64,000 nt of DNA from Salinibacter altiplanensis (GCF_002894645.1 NZ_NCQY01000030.1:258394-322393), one strand, 5' to 3'; positions 25,175 through 33,969 are shown, numbered from the stretch's first letter. Notes: generated by a model not told the origin, from the letters alone. Numbers and translations are program-made.

Positions 25175-25584
25175 GAGGTCGGTTCGGTTGCGTTCAAGTT
25201 CAGCGAAATCCCGGCCGTGTCGCCCTCCTCGAAAAACTCGACAAGCATCCGGGCGAAGGCGTTGTCGGTGCACACCGAGTAGTAGATCGTCTGCGCGTCG
25301 CGCCGGGCCTGAACCAGCGCCTTTTCCCGAAGGATCTTCAGGTGGCGGGAGACGGCCGGCTGGGTGATCTCGAAGATGTCGGCCAGGTCGCACACGCAGA
25401 GCTCCCCCGCCCGGTGCAGGACATACAAGATGCGGAGGCGCGTCTCGTTACTCGCCGCGTCGAAGTAGGCCGCCAGGGCCACGAGCCGCTCGTTCGCGTG
25501 GGCCTCGCTGCGGAGGGCGCCGAGGCGCTCCCCGGGCCGCTCGGGCTGGATGCAGTTCTCGTCGTCAACGTCGCGTCGGGACAT
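25171..25584 (-). CDS. ArsR/SmtB-family metal-sensing repressor
   Basis: 137 residues. Winged helix with the recognition segment ITQPAVSRHLKILREKALV, preceded by ELCVCDLADIF, the CxC metal-sensing motif in helix alpha-3 typical of ArsR-type sensors. It is first gene of the mer operon and overlaps merT by 4 bases, so it is the likely Hg(II)-responsive repressor in place of the classical MerR. A near-palindrome at 25611-25624, 27 bases upstream of its start, is a plausible operator. Start ATG at 25584. Confidence 0.92.
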   Translation of the reverse strand: MSRRDVDDENCIQPERPGERLGALRSEAHANERLVALAAYFDAASNETRLRILYVLHRAGELCVCDLADIFEITQPAVSRHLKILREKALVQARRDAQTIYYSVCTDNAFARMLVEFFEEGDTAGISLNLNATEPTS

Positions 25585-25610
25585 GTCTTTTGCTTGTGAT
25601 TGTCCTTATA

Positions 25611-25624
25611 TAGCGTAATCGTTA
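25611..25624 (-). promoter_or_regulatory. Candidate ArsR operator upstream of the mer operon
   Basis: TAGCGTAATCGTTA is an imperfect palindrome (TA-CG-4-CG-TA) inside an AT-rich stretch next to a TATATA sequence that could be the -10 region on the minus strand. Position and symmetry fit repression by the ArsR-family product of the first gene. Confidence 0.4.
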
Positions 25625-25778
25625 AATACAGTGCCGCTTTACTGGTTCCGGACCCAAGGCTCAGACACCATCCGGTGTGTACGAGCGGTTCTCTGCTACC
25701 TCGGTTCATTCTTGATCCCATCCGAAAGCAAATCTAAGTTTTTATTTATATTATAACTTTTAAAAAATTTACTCACCC

Positions 25779-26120
25779 ATGGGCTCCGATCTCAGTGAAA
25801 CGGTTCTCAGTGAAGCCTTCAAAACATTGGGAAACCCACACCGGCTCGCCCTGATGCAGCGGCTGCTTGCCTGTTCTCTTCCCTGCTCGAAGGCAGATCG
25901 GCCCGAAGACTGCGAGATGGACCCGACCTGGTCCAGCTTCGGGGAGCTTGCCGAGATGCTCGACGTCGGAAAAGCCACCGTCTCCCGTCATCTGAAGGAG
26001 CTGCGGCGTGCCGGACTCGTCGAACGCACCCGAGAGGGGCGCCGCGTCTATGTCCGAGCCAACGTCGACCGGATCGAGGAGCTTCGGCAGTTTCTCGACA
26101 CTCGGGTGCGCACCAGTTGA
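25779..26120 (+). CDS. Second ArsR-family regulator
   Basis: 113 residues. Winged-helix domain with LGNPHRLALMQRLL, then a cysteine-containing insert (ACSLPCSKADRPEDCEM) and the recognition helix region GKATVSRHLKELRRAGLVERTREGRRVYV. The insert supplies three cysteines that could bind a metal, unlike the CxC type of the mer regulator. It is transcribed away from the mer operon from a very AT-rich region (25730-25775) containing AAGTT/AACTT half-sites. Its target is unknown; the gene that followed it is now a remnant. Confidence 0.88.
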   Translation: MGSDLSETVLSEAFKTLGNPHRLALMQRLLACSLPCSKADRPEDCEMDPTWSSFGELAEMLDVGKATVSRHLKELRRAGLVERTREGRRVYVRANVDRIEELRQFLDTRVRTS

Positions 26121-26190
26121 TCGTATTCCGCTGATCTTCCCAGAACAGCCCCTCCGCTTCGACCTCCGTCCTTGCGACTATATTCCGTAA

Positions 26191-26379
26191 ATCGCTGGTC
26201 CATCCGACGCCTCCCACGTTCGGCGAGACTTGGGATGGAGCGTCGTCGCGACCATTGCCATGTACATCCCAATGATGGTCGGAATGGCAAGTGGCGTTGC
26301 CCCAATTCCGGAGCCTGTTCCAAGGGCGCTCGTGACACTGGTCTTCGGGGCCGGGCTCGGCTGGGGCCTCGGTCGATGA
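26191..26379 (+). pseudogene. Remnant of a small membrane protein gene
   Basis: An open frame begins right after a stop (TAA 26188-26190) and ends at TGA 26377-26379. It encodes a hydrophobic, conserved-looking stretch: LGWSVVATIAMYIPMMVGMA, then SGVAPIPEPVPRALV and a Gly-rich helix. No ATG, GTG or TTG gives a sensible N-terminus before the first helix except a weak internal TTG, so the 5' end appears lost. It lies 70 bases after the second arsR gene, where a regulated membrane protein would be expected. The 26380-26578 gap that follows has no gene. Confidence 0.45.
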
Positions 26380-26442
26380 CGCGAGTAATACCGACGACTA
26401 AAGATCGGTGCGCACCTGGTCGCTTCGGCTATGGGGGAAGGC

Positions 26443-26492
26443 TGTCGCGAGATGCACCACAAGGGCACGGCCTCCGGCCCCATCTCGCGACA
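26443..26492. repeat. Perfect 12-bp inverted repeat
   Basis: TGTCGCGAGATG (26443-26454) and CATCTCGCGACA (26481-26492) are exact reverse complements around a 26-base spacer. The repeat lies 87 bases beyond the stop of the minus-strand P-type ATPase gene. There is no T-tract on either side, so it is a poor intrinsic terminator. It could be a recombination site, an mRNA 3' stem or a relic of a mobile element. Confidence 0.55.
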
Positions 26493-26578
26493 CTCTCGCT
26501 CCGAATCCTTCGAAGCAAACTGCACCGCCAACCTCGGCACTTGGTGTTGGGCCTCGAAGGGCGATTGTGGACACCATC

Positions 26579-29248
26579 TCATTGGCTGCCCGCGACAGCC
26601 CCCACCTGCTCGCTCCCCAGTGGCACCGACACGCGGCGCAGCCGGAGCGCGTTGCCGATCACGAAGAGGTCGGAAAAGACCATCGCCAGTGCGGCCAGCG
26701 CGGGGGACAGCAGCAGGCCGAACGCCGGGTACAGCACGCCCGCCGCCACCGGAATCAGGAGCACGTTGTAGGCGAACGCCCAGAACAGATTCTGCTTGAT
26801 GTTGCGGAGGGTGGCCCGTGAGAAGTGCACCGCGTTCGGCACGCCGCGCAGGTCGCCGGCCATCAGCACGATGTCGCCGCTCTCGATGGCCACGTCGGTG
26901 CCGGTCCCGATGGCGATGCCCACGTCAGCCCGGGCGAGGGCGGGGGCGTCGTTGATGCCGTCGCCCACGAACGCCACGGTCTGATCGTCTGCCTGAAAGG
27001 CCGTCACCGCTTCGGCCTTCTCATCGGGCAGGACCTCGGCCTGCACGTGGTCGATGCCCAACTGGTCCGCAATGGCGTGGGCGGTGCGCTCGTCGTCGCC
27101 CGTAACCATGGCCACCTCGATGCCGAGCTGGTGCAGGGCGTCGAGCGCGGCGGGCGTCGAGTCCTTGATGGGGTCGGCCACCGCAACAATCGCAGCCAGC
27201 GTGCCGTCCACCGCCACGTAGAGCGGCGTCTTGGCGGCATCGGCCAGCCGGTCGGACGCGTCTTCGGCCTCATCCGAAACCGACACACCCTCCCGCTCCA
27301 TCATTCGGGCGGCACCAACAGTAATGGCCTTGCCGTCGACCGTAGCGGTCACGCCGTGTCCGGGGATCGCCTCGAATCCCGTGGCGTCCGGCAGGGCAAG
27401 CCCTTCGTCGTCGGCCCGCGCCACCAGGGCCGCCCCAATCGGGTGCTCAGACTGCATTTCGACGGCGGCGACCCAGCGCAGAAGCTCCTCCTCGCCAAAG
27501 CCGTTCTGCGGTAGAAAATCCGTGACCTCGGGCCGCCCCTTCGTGAGAGTGCCCGTCTTGTCGAGCGCCACGAGGTCGGCGGTGCGGAGGGCCTGGAGGG
27601 CTTCGCCCTTCCGGACGTAGACCCCCAGCTCCGCGGCACGGCCCGTGCCCACCATCACCGAGATCGGCGTGGCGATGCCCATCGCGCAGGGGCAGGCGAT
27701 GATGAGGACCGACACCGTCGTCACCAACGCGAACGTGAGCACTGGGTCAGGGCCAAATATCATCCAAACTCCAAATGTTAGGGCCGCGGTGGCAAGGACG
27801 AACGGCACGAACACCTTCACCACGCGGTCGGCGAGCGACTGGATGGGCGGGGCCGAGCCCTGGGCCGCCTCCACCATCTCCACGATCTGGGAGAGCACGG
27901 TTTCTTCTCCCACGCGGGTGGCTCGGAAGGTGAAGCTCCCCGTCTTGTTGATCGTGCCGCCCACGACCTCGTCGCCCTCATCCTTGCCCACCGGATCGGG
28001 CTCGCCCGTTACCATCGACTCGTCGACGTACGAGGAGCCGTCAATTACCTCTCCGCCCACCGGCACCTTCTCGCCGGGCCGCACGCGCACCACATCGCCC
28101 GGGACCACATCTCGCACGTCGACCTCTTGGGCCTCTCCGTCGCGGAGGACACGGGCCGTAGCGGATTGCAGATCGAGCAGCGTGCGGATCGCATCGCTGG
28201 CCCGCCCCCTGGCGAGCCCCTCCATGTAGTTGCCGGCCAGGATGAGGGTAATGATCGTCGCGGCGGCCTCGTAGTAGACGTGCACTGTGCCCTCCGGCAG
28301 AATCCCCGGCACGAACGTGGCCACGACCGAGTAGCCGTACGCCGCTGAGGTCCCAATCATAACGAGCGTGTTCATGTCCGGCGCCCCGTTTTTCAGGGCC
28401 GGCCAACCGTGCTTGTAGAAGTAGCGCCCGGGCCCGAACTGCACGACCGAGGCAAGCGCGAAAAGCACGTAGTAGAGCGTCTGTATGGACACCTGCTCGG
28501 TAATCCAGGCCTCCATCGCGGGAATGTGCAGCACGCCCATCTCCAGCCCAAAGACGGGCAGGGCAAAGGCCAACGCCCAAAACAACCGGTGCTTCATCGA
28601 CCGCGCCTCGTCTTCGTGGGCTTGACGTTCTACGTCGGTACGGTCGCGTCCCCCTTCCGTGCCGACCACCTCGTAGCCGGCATCGCGAACGGCCTGTGCC
28701 GCGTCTGCGGTCTCGGCCACGCCCGGGATGTAGCGCACCGTGGCCCGGTCAGTGGCAAGGTTCACCGTCGCCCCCAGCACGCCCTCCACCGCACCCAGGG
28801 CGTCTTCAACACGGGCGGCGCACGACGTGCGGCTCATGCCCTGCACCCCGAAGGTCGTCTCGGCAGTGCGCACCTCGTATCCGCTGTCGGCAACGGCCTG
28901 CACCAGTGTCTGAGCCGGCACCTGCTCCCCACCGCCGACGACGACCCGCGCCCGCTCGGTGGCAAAGTTGACGGTCGCTCTCGAAATCCCTTCCACCCGC
29001 GAGAGCGTCCCCTCTACACTCTGCGCACAGGAGGCGCACGACATGCCCTTCACCGGCAGCGTCAGGGGCGCTCCTTCCTCTTTGGACCCCTCTTCTCCGC
29101 TACGGTCGGAAGGCGGTGGTCCGGCCGTACGAGCGTCCCCGTTCGGCGACGAGGAATCGAGGGTCGAAGGGTCCCGAAGGGGCGTATCGGCCTCGGAGGC
29201 GGATGGGCTCACGGAGTGGCTCAGGGTTCTTTTTGGGGCGTATGGCAT
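26579..29248 (-). CDS. copA: Copper-type heavy-metal P1B ATPase
   Basis: Exports monovalent copper or silver across the inner membrane. 889 residues from ATG 29248 (MPYAPKRTL). An 60-residue acidic/Ser-rich N-terminus is followed by HMA1 with Cys71/Cys74 (GMSCASC) and a second HMA in which the first cysteine is Arg140 (GMSRTSC). Catalytic parts are intact: CPC in [13 protein letters not shown], phosphorylation site [12 protein letters not shown] loop, SEHPIG and [11 protein letters not shown]. The CPC motif and NLFWAFAYN near the C-terminus fit the copper subgroup. Its start adjoins a possible operator at 29256-29270. Confidence 0.95.
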   Translation of the reverse strand: MPYAPKRTLSHSVSPSASEADTPLRDPSTLDSSSPNGDARTAGPPPSDRSGEEGSKEEGAPLTLPVKGMSCASCAQSVEGTLSRVEGISRATVNFATERARVVVGGGEQVPAQTLVQAVADSGYEVRTAETTFGVQGMSRTSCAARVEDALGAVEGVLGATVNLATDRATVRYIPGVAETADAAQAVRDAGYEVVGTEGGRDRTDVERQAHEDEARSMKHRLFWALAFALPVFGLEMGVLHIPAMEAWITEQVSIQTLYYVLFALASVVQFGPGRYFYKHGWPALKNGAPDMNTLVMIGTSAAYGYSVVATFVPGILPEGTVHVYYEAAATIITLILAGNYMEGLARGRASDAIRTLLDLQSATARVLRDGEAQEVDVRDVVPGDVVRVRPGEKVPVGGEVIDGSSYVDESMVTGEPDPVGKDEGDEVVGGTINKTGSFTFRATRVGEETVLSQIVEMVEAAQGSAPPIQSLADRVVKVFVPFVLATAALTFGVWMIFGPDPVLTFALVTTVSVLIIACPCAMGIATPISVMVGTGRAAELGVYVRKGEALQALRTADLVALDKTGTLTKGRPEVTDFLPQNGFGEEELLRWVAAVEMQSEHPIGAALVARADDEGLALPDATGFEAIPGHGVTATVDGKAITVGAARMMEREGVSVSDEAEDASDRLADAAKTPLYVAVDGTLAAIVAVADPIKDSTPAALDALHQLGIEVAMVTGDDERTAHAIADQLGIDHVQAEVLPDEKAEAVTAFQADDQTVAFVGDGINDAPALARADVGIAIGTGTDVAIESGDIVLMAGDLRGVPNAVHFSRATLRNIKQNLFWAFAYNVLLIPVAAGVLYPAFGLLLSPALAALAMVFSDLFVIGNALRLRRVSVPLGSEQVGAVAGSQ

Positions 29249-29255
29249 GCCTGTA

Positions 29256-29270
29256 TAGGGTACCCCCCTA
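29256..29270 (-). promoter_or_regulatory. Candidate copper-regulator operator
   Basis: TAGGGTACCCCCCTA, with TAGGG and CCCTA arms, lies 7 bases upstream of the copA-type start codon. G/C-tract palindromes of this style are used by copper-responsive repressors of the CsoR type, but no such regulator is encoded in the window. On the minus strand CTATAC beside it could be part of the -10 region. Confidence 0.3.
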
Positions 29271-29463
29271 CACCACAAAGAAACAGAGAGGTTTCATTCT
29301 TGCCCGAGCGCCGTGTGCTCCTGCTTCATCGTTCTGCCAAGAACCCGTACAGCCCGGAACCGCGGGCGGGAGCGCCAATAGGGACTTCTGTCGCTCCTGT
29401 TGGGCCTCCGATGCCCCCTGGTCGACCTGTGCAGCTCGGTCTTTTCTCCATCCGCTCCGCTCC

Positions 29464-29817
29464 ATGATTGAAGTCACGATTCTCAACGCCCAGGAACTTG
29501 CCCGTCGCCAGATGGGAGCCCGCGCCGCCCAGGCCTCCGGGGCCGGGGTGGACATCGAGTCGGCCGTCCGAAACCAGATGGCCGATCACCTGGAGGAGGG
29601 GTTTCAGAGCCGTGGCATCGAGGCCTATGTCGATACGAAGGGGGCCCGGAAGCTAGAGATTACCGTCGAGGACGCCACGGACGCGGCGTGGCAGCAGGGG
29701 TACCTCGCCTGGCTGGTGGCCAAGTTCGTTCCGAGCACGGTCGAACAAAACCTCGCCCCGGAGGTCCGCGACCGGCTCAACGAACAGGGCATCGAGGCGG
29801 AGGTGGAGGTCGCGTAG
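29464..29817 (+). CDS. Protein of unknown function
   Basis: 117 residues starting at ATG 29464 (MIEVTILNAQ). Two thirds are charged helix (QELARRQMGARAAQ, MADHLEEGFQSRG), followed by KLEITVEDATDAAWQQGYL and a helical end. There is no signal peptide or membrane segment. An in-frame extension upstream to 29116 is a shadow of the copA gene and is rejected. It precedes the methyltransferase gene by 30 bases and may be cotranscribed with it. Family not recognised. Confidence 0.7.
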   Translation: MIEVTILNAQELARRQMGARAAQASGAGVDIESAVRNQMADHLEEGFQSRGIEAYVDTKGARKLEITVEDATDAAWQQGYLAWLVAKFVPSTVEQNLAPEVRDRLNEQGIEAEVEVA

Positions 29818-29847
29818 CTCGTCCCGTCTAGGCCTTGTCCTCGTGTC

Positions 29848-30615
29848 TTGTCGACAGCCCCCCATTCCTTCTCGGTGATCCTTCCTCCCCGCCCGGACCT
29901 TTCGACGCGTCTGGAGACCGAGGAGTGGATGGACGACTTTTCGATCACGGACGCCCGTCTTGCGCGGGCCCTCCGCGACCTCCGACGCATCAATCGGCTG
30001 CTCGGAGGGTACCGGGCAACGGATCATGTCCTCGACCCGATTCTGAAGCGACATGATCGCCTCCGCCTGTTGGATGTAGGGTGTGGGAGCGGCGACCATC
30101 TGCTCCACCTGGCCCGGCGGGGCGAACGCTTCGGGTGTACCCTGGACCTCATCGGCATCGACGCCAACCCCGTCACGGTTGGTCATGCCCGGGCCTATCT
30201 TGATCGACAGCTCTCTCCCTCCCTCCGGGCCCGCGTCCGTGTCGAGATCGGGGATGCCCGGGCCCTTCCCTACGACGCTGGGGCAGTCGACCTCACCCAC
30301 GCAGCCCTGTTCCTTCACCACTTCCACGGCCCTTCGGCGGTCCAGGTGCTTTCGGAGATGCAACGGGTGGCCCGGCACGGCCTCCTCGTAAATGATCTTC
30401 ATCGGCATCTCTTGGCCTACGCAGGCATCTGGGGCCTCAGCCGGGCCCTTGGGCTCGCCCCCATGGTCCAGCACGACGGTCCCGTGTCGGTGCGGCGCGG
30501 CTTCTGGCGGGCGGAGCTTCACACCCTCGCCCGTGCGGCCCAACTCCCTCCTGCCTCCATTCGGTGGCACTGGGCCTTCCGGTGGACCCTATCCACCCTC
30601 GCCCCCAATTCGTGA
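29848..30615 (+). CDS. Class I SAM-dependent methyltransferase
   Basis: 255 residues from TTG 29848; a GTG at 29875 (VILPPRPDLS) is an equally good start. Motif I is LRLLDVGCGSGDHLL, followed by DLIGIDANPVTVGHA and DARALPYDAGAVDLT. The N-terminal EEWMDDF followed by NRLLGG is typical of small-molecule methyltransferases that sit next to a FAD-dependent reductase. That reductase follows 117 bases downstream on the same strand, so the two probably modify the same lipid- or polyketide-like substrate. Confidence 0.85.
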   Translation: MSTAPHSFSVILPPRPDLSTRLETEEWMDDFSITDARLARALRDLRRINRLLGGYRATDHVLDPILKRHDRLRLLDVGCGSGDHLLHLARRGERFGCTLDLIGIDANPVTVGHARAYLDRQLSPSLRARVRVEIGDARALPYDAGAVDLTHAALFLHHFHGPSAVQVLSEMQRVARHGLLVNDLHRHLLAYAGIWGLSRALGLAPMVQHDGPVSVRRGFWRAELHTLARAAQLPPASIRWHWAFRWTLSTLAPNS

Positions 30616-30732
30616 TGGGGCCTCGTCGGAAGACGTTTCCACTCTGTGACGGACGGTCCCGCGACTGTGGGGAGCTCCACCGCCCGTAGCCAGTTGCATC
30701 GGCCCATTGCCATTCGCCTGTCGCAATTTGCT

Positions 30733-31893
30733 ATGCCCTACGACGCACTCGTGATTGGCGGCGGCCTGGCCGGGTGCAGCACGGCGTGTCAGCTTGCCCG
30801 CGAGGGCCACGACGTGCTCCTGGCTGAGCAGTCGACCTACCCTCGTCAGAAGTTGTGCGGGGAGTTTTTGTCGCCGGAGGCGCAGTCCTCCTTTCGGCGT
30901 CTGGGTGTGCTTGGCGACATCCACGCCGCGGGGGCGGAGCGCATCGACCAGGCATGCCTGACAGCCCCGAGCGGCGCCACAACATCCCACGCACTTCCCG
31001 ATGCGGCTCTTGGTTTTAGCCGCTATCAGCTCGACCAGATGCTCTTCCGAAGGGCCTGCACGGCTGGGGTTGAAGGCCGCTCTGGGACCCGGGTCACGGA
31101 CGTCCGGGGTAGCCTCCAGGATGGATTCGTTGCGACCGTCGGCGGGGACACCGTTGCGGCCCGTCTCGTTCTGGGAGCCCATGGGCGCAGGAGTCGGCTG
31201 GATCGGTCACTGGAACGGCCCTTCTTGTCGGAAACCACGCCGTACGTGGCCTTTAAGGCCCACTATGCCGGGCCCGCCGTGGCAGACCTGGAGAACACAA
31301 TTGAACTCCATAGCGCTCCGGGTGCGTACTGCGGGCTCTCACCGGTTGAGGAAAATCGCATCAATGTCTGTTGGATCGGGCACGCCGACGCCCTCAACGA
31401 CGCCGGCGGCACGCCCGAAGAGATGCTCAACACCGCCCTCCGCCAAAACCCGGCCCTGGACGAATTGCTCACCGGTCTCACTCGCGTGAGCGACCGCTTC
31501 AAAGCGGTGAGCCAGGTTCCCCTCATGCCAAAGTCTCGATTCGTGGACGACGTCTGCATGATCGGGGACGCCGCGGGCATGATCGCACCGCTCTGCGGCG
31601 ATGGGATGGCAATGGCGCTCCAGACCGCCGACCTGGTGAGCCCACTGGGCTCCGATTTTCTGAATGGGCAGTGCCCCGCACAAGCGTTCCGGACGAACTA
31701 CGAAGCCGCATGGACCGATGCGTTCGGGCAACGCATGCGGCTGGGCCGCTGGATCCACGCGGCGGCGTTTCGTCCAGGGGCCGCCTGGACCCTGGTGCAG
31801 AGCTGCCGTCTGCTCCCTCCCCTCGCGCGGTGGATGATCCGCAACACCCGCGGGCGACAGGATGTCCCCGTTGGGGCAGGCACGCCACAGTGA
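30733..31893 (+). CDS. FAD-dependent oxidoreductase, geranylgeranyl-reductase-like
   Basis: 386 residues from ATG 30733. The N-terminal Rossmann motif is DALVIGGGLAGCSTA. FAD-contact segments are YPRQKLCGEFLSPEA and, near residue 280, MIGDAAGMIAPLCGDGMAMAL. The architecture is that of the group 2 flavin monooxygenase/geranylgeranyl reductase family, which hydroxylates or reduces isoprenoid or polyketide substrates. No C-terminal anchor is evident. It pairs with the methyltransferase upstream. The longer frame starting at 30646 adds residues unlike the family and is not used. Confidence 0.87.
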   Translation: MPYDALVIGGGLAGCSTACQLAREGHDVLLAEQSTYPRQKLCGEFLSPEAQSSFRRLGVLGDIHAAGAERIDQACLTAPSGATTSHALPDAALGFSRYQLDQMLFRRACTAGVEGRSGTRVTDVRGSLQDGFVATVGGDTVAARLVLGAHGRRSRLDRSLERPFLSETTPYVAFKAHYAGPAVADLENTIELHSAPGAYCGLSPVEENRINVCWIGHADALNDAGGTPEEMLNTALRQNPALDELLTGLTRVSDRFKAVSQVPLMPKSRFVDDVCMIGDAAGMIAPLCGDGMAMALQTADLVSPLGSDFLNGQCPAQAFRTNYEAAWTDAFGQRMRLGRWIHAAAFRPGAAWTLVQSCRLLPPLARWMIRNTRGRQDVPVGAGTPQ

Positions 31894-31923
31894 ACGGTCT
31901 TCTCGTGCAGCACCCCCCCCCTT

Positions 31924-32871
31924 CTACCGGGCTGCTGCCCGGCGGAGACGGTCGTTGAGGGCTCGGCCCATCCCTTCGGCCGACACGGTTTGCGCGTAGA
32001 TTACCTCAATTTCCTTCTCGTCGCAGGTCCGAAAGATGTGAAAGAGGTCATGGGCGTAGGCCTGTACGTCTTCTTCGACATGCACCCGGCCCAGGGCACA
32101 CGCCTGGGCCGGGGCGTCGAGCCCCACGTACGCGTGGTCTTCTCCCGGGGCAACCTCCGACGGAGTGTCGACGAGCCGCACCCGGGCGGACGGCGCGTAG
32201 TGCCGGTGTCGCGTTCCCGGGCTCCGCGGAGCGGCCTCCCCCTCTGGGGACGCCCCCTGCACCGTTCCCAAAACCTGACGAAGCGACTCGACCGGGATGG
32301 CGCCGGGCCGAAGCACCGCGACAGGGTCCGTGGTGCAGTCTACGACTGTCGACTCGACCCCTGCGTCCGTGCGACCTCCCCGCAGAATACAGTCGATTCG
32401 GCCTCCCAGATCGTCCTCCACGGCCTCCCAGCTCGTGGGGCTCGGGCGGCCCGACTGGTTGGCGGACGGGGCGGGCACAGGCGTACCGCACGCCTCCAGG
32501 AAGGACTGTGTCTGTGAGAGACGCGGGATGCGAACGCCCACCGTCTCAAGGCCGGCCGTTACGACCGAGGGAAGATGATCATGCTTGGGCAGAATGAGCG
32601 TCAGGGGCCCCGGGACGAACTCGTTCAGGAGCTGCTGACCCGCGGGCGGCACGCGGGCGGCCACCTGCTTGATCTGTTCCCGCCGACAGACATGGACGAT
32701 GAGTGGATTGTCCGCCGGTCGTCCTTTCGCCTCGAAGATGCGACGCACCGCGTCCGGCTGAAGGGCATCCGCGCCAAGCCCGTAGACCGTTTCGGTAGGG
32801 AAAGCGACAAGCTCCCCACGACGAAGGTGGGCGGCCGCCTCCGCAGGAGATGTCGTGAGGGACGTCGCCAC
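31924..32871 (-). CDS. L-threonylcarbamoyladenylate synthase (Sua5/YrdC)
   Basis: Makes threonylcarbamoyl-AMP from threonine, bicarbonate and ATP for the t6A37 modification of ANN-decoding tRNAs. 315 residues from GTG 32871. The YrdC domain is complete: FPTETVYGLGADA, KGRPADNPLIVH, PGPLTLILP and SANQSGRPSP. An extra C-terminal Sua5 domain (about residues 205-315, beginning HRHYAP) makes it the long form. Upstream in-frame ATG 32976 would add 35 residues that do not fit the family. Convergent with the FAD gene, divergent from the YkvA-like gene. Confidence 0.93.
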   Translation of the reverse strand: MATSLTTSPAEAAAHLRRGELVAFPTETVYGLGADALQPDAVRRIFEAKGRPADNPLIVHVCRREQIKQVAARVPPAGQQLLNEFVPGPLTLILPKHDHLPSVVTAGLETVGVRIPRLSQTQSFLEACGTPVPAPSANQSGRPSPTSWEAVEDDLGGRIDCILRGGRTDAGVESTVVDCTTDPVAVLRPGAIPVESLRQVLGTVQGASPEGEAAPRSPGTRHRHYAPSARVRLVDTPSEVAPGEDHAYVGLDAPAQACALGRVHVEEDVQAYAHDLFHIFRTCDEKEIEVIYAQTVSAEGMGRALNDRLRRAAAR

Positions 32872-33003
32872 GTGGTAGGAACAAACGGTAAGTTCGAGAC
32901 AACGATCTGGAGGAGACGCGTTCACCGATGCGGTTGACTTTCCTCCCCATTCTCTCTTAGCATCGGAGGCACACATCTCACTCCAACCCTGGGCTCCTGC
33001 CGC

Positions 33004-33468
33004 ATGCCTTCCGACGCGCCTTCCCGAAAAGACACCCCGTCCACACTGCCCCTTTCTCTGGCCCCCGTGCCGGCCCGGTCCGAAATTGCGAGCGTTCTCG
33101 TTGAGGCCGCCCGTCGAGTCCTGCGGCGCCGCTTTCGGGTAGTCCTGCTTATCCGGGATGCCTATGCACACCTGGAGGCCAACGCCAACGCCCTCACGGC
33201 CGTGTGGGCCGATCTACGGACAACCCTCCGTCTCTTCGTAGCCTGGGCGCGCCGGTCGTATCGGGAGGTCTCCACGACGTCCCTCGTGCTTCTGGCGGCC
33301 GCCCTGCTTTACTTTGTCACCCCAGTCGATGCCATCCCCGATGCCCTCGGGGTCATCGGGTTCGTCGACGACGTGGCTGTCATTCAGACGGCCGTAGGGG
33401 CTGTGCGGAACGAGCTGGACCAGTTTCGCGATTGGGAGGAGAAGCGAGCCCTTTCTGCGTCCCCGTAG
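33004..33468 (+). CDS. YkvA family (DUF1232) membrane protein
   Basis: 154 residues. The DUF1232 core is clear: TTSLVLLAAALLYFVTPVDAIPD followed by GVIGFVDDVAVIQ, where the conserved acidic residues lie at the end of a hydrophobic helix. An amphipathic N-terminal region precedes it. Function of the family is unknown; the protein is expected in the inner membrane. A tiny membrane-protein ORF follows 40 bases downstream. Confidence 0.88.
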   Translation: MPSDAPSRKDTPSTLPLSLAPVPARSEIASVLVEAARRVLRRRFRVVLLIRDAYAHLEANANALTAVWADLRTTLRLFVAWARRSYREVSTTSLVLLAAALLYFVTPVDAIPDALGVIGFVDDVAVIQTAVGAVRNELDQFRDWEEKRALSASP

Positions 33469-33508
33469 CCCATTGGAGGCAATCGTTTCTCCGAACCCAC
33501 CGCCCGCC

Positions 33509-33589
33509 ATGTTCTCCTCCCTCTTCCTCGCCCTGGTCGCCGGGCTTCTCACCGGCGTGCTGATCGCCTGGTACCGACGGCAGAGCTAG
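33509..33589 (+). CDS. Tiny single-helix membrane protein
   Basis: 26 codons, ATG 33509 to TAG 33587-33589. The product is almost entirely one hydrophobic helix (FSSLFLALVAGLLTGVLIAW) closed by YRRQS, a positive-inside stop that predicts an outside N-terminus or cytosolic C-terminus. It follows the YkvA-like gene by 40 bases and ends 6 bases before the convergent ferredoxin gene. Size and composition resemble small regulatory membrane peptides. Whether it is translated is unproven. Confidence 0.45.
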   Translation: MFSSLFLALVAGLLTGVLIAWYRRQS

Positions 33590-33595
33590 TTCCAC

Positions 33596-33841
33596 CTAGG
33601 GGACGATTTGCTCTCCATTTTCGTCTTCAACGATGAGTGCGTCGACCGGGCACAGGGCCGCCGCCTCTTCCAGGCGTCCCTGGTCGATGTCCGGCGTTTC
33701 GTCTTGAAAGTCGACAATGTTGTCTTCCCGGATCACATAGACCTCGGGGGCGATGTTCGTGCAGTTGCCCGATCCAATACACAGGGTGCGATCAATCCGA
33801 ATCGTTTGACCGCTGATTTCTCGCTCGCGGGTGTCAGCCAT
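33596..33841 (-). CDS. Single-cluster ferredoxin
   Basis: 81 residues, very acidic. The cluster ligands are Cys21 and Cys27 (CIGSGNC) and the Cys of CPVDAL near residue 62. This three-Cys pattern with APEVY between them suits a [3Fe-4S] ferredoxin of the type that donates electrons to P450s and other oxygenases. No partner oxidase lies next to it. It is a cytosolic electron carrier in a single-gene unit. Confidence 0.9.
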   Translation of the reverse strand: MADTREREISGQTIRIDRTLCIGSGNCTNIAPEVYVIREDNIVDFQDETPDIDQGRLEEAAALCPVDALIVEDENGEQIVP

Positions 33842-33969
33842 GCTGCTATTGAAAGTGGATGTAGACGTGTCGGTTTAGAGTAGGTCTCCTGTTTCAGTGC
33901 CACGAGTGACCTCCCTACGCGTTCCCCCTCTCCTGGCGTGCATCGCCGGGGAGGTCTCCCTCTGTCCAG

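Noticed and set aside
23177-25282. 701-codon plus-strand frame opposite merA and merT
   Set aside because: It is an antisense shadow caused by high GC at third positions; the minus strand encodes complete, well-conserved Mer proteins.
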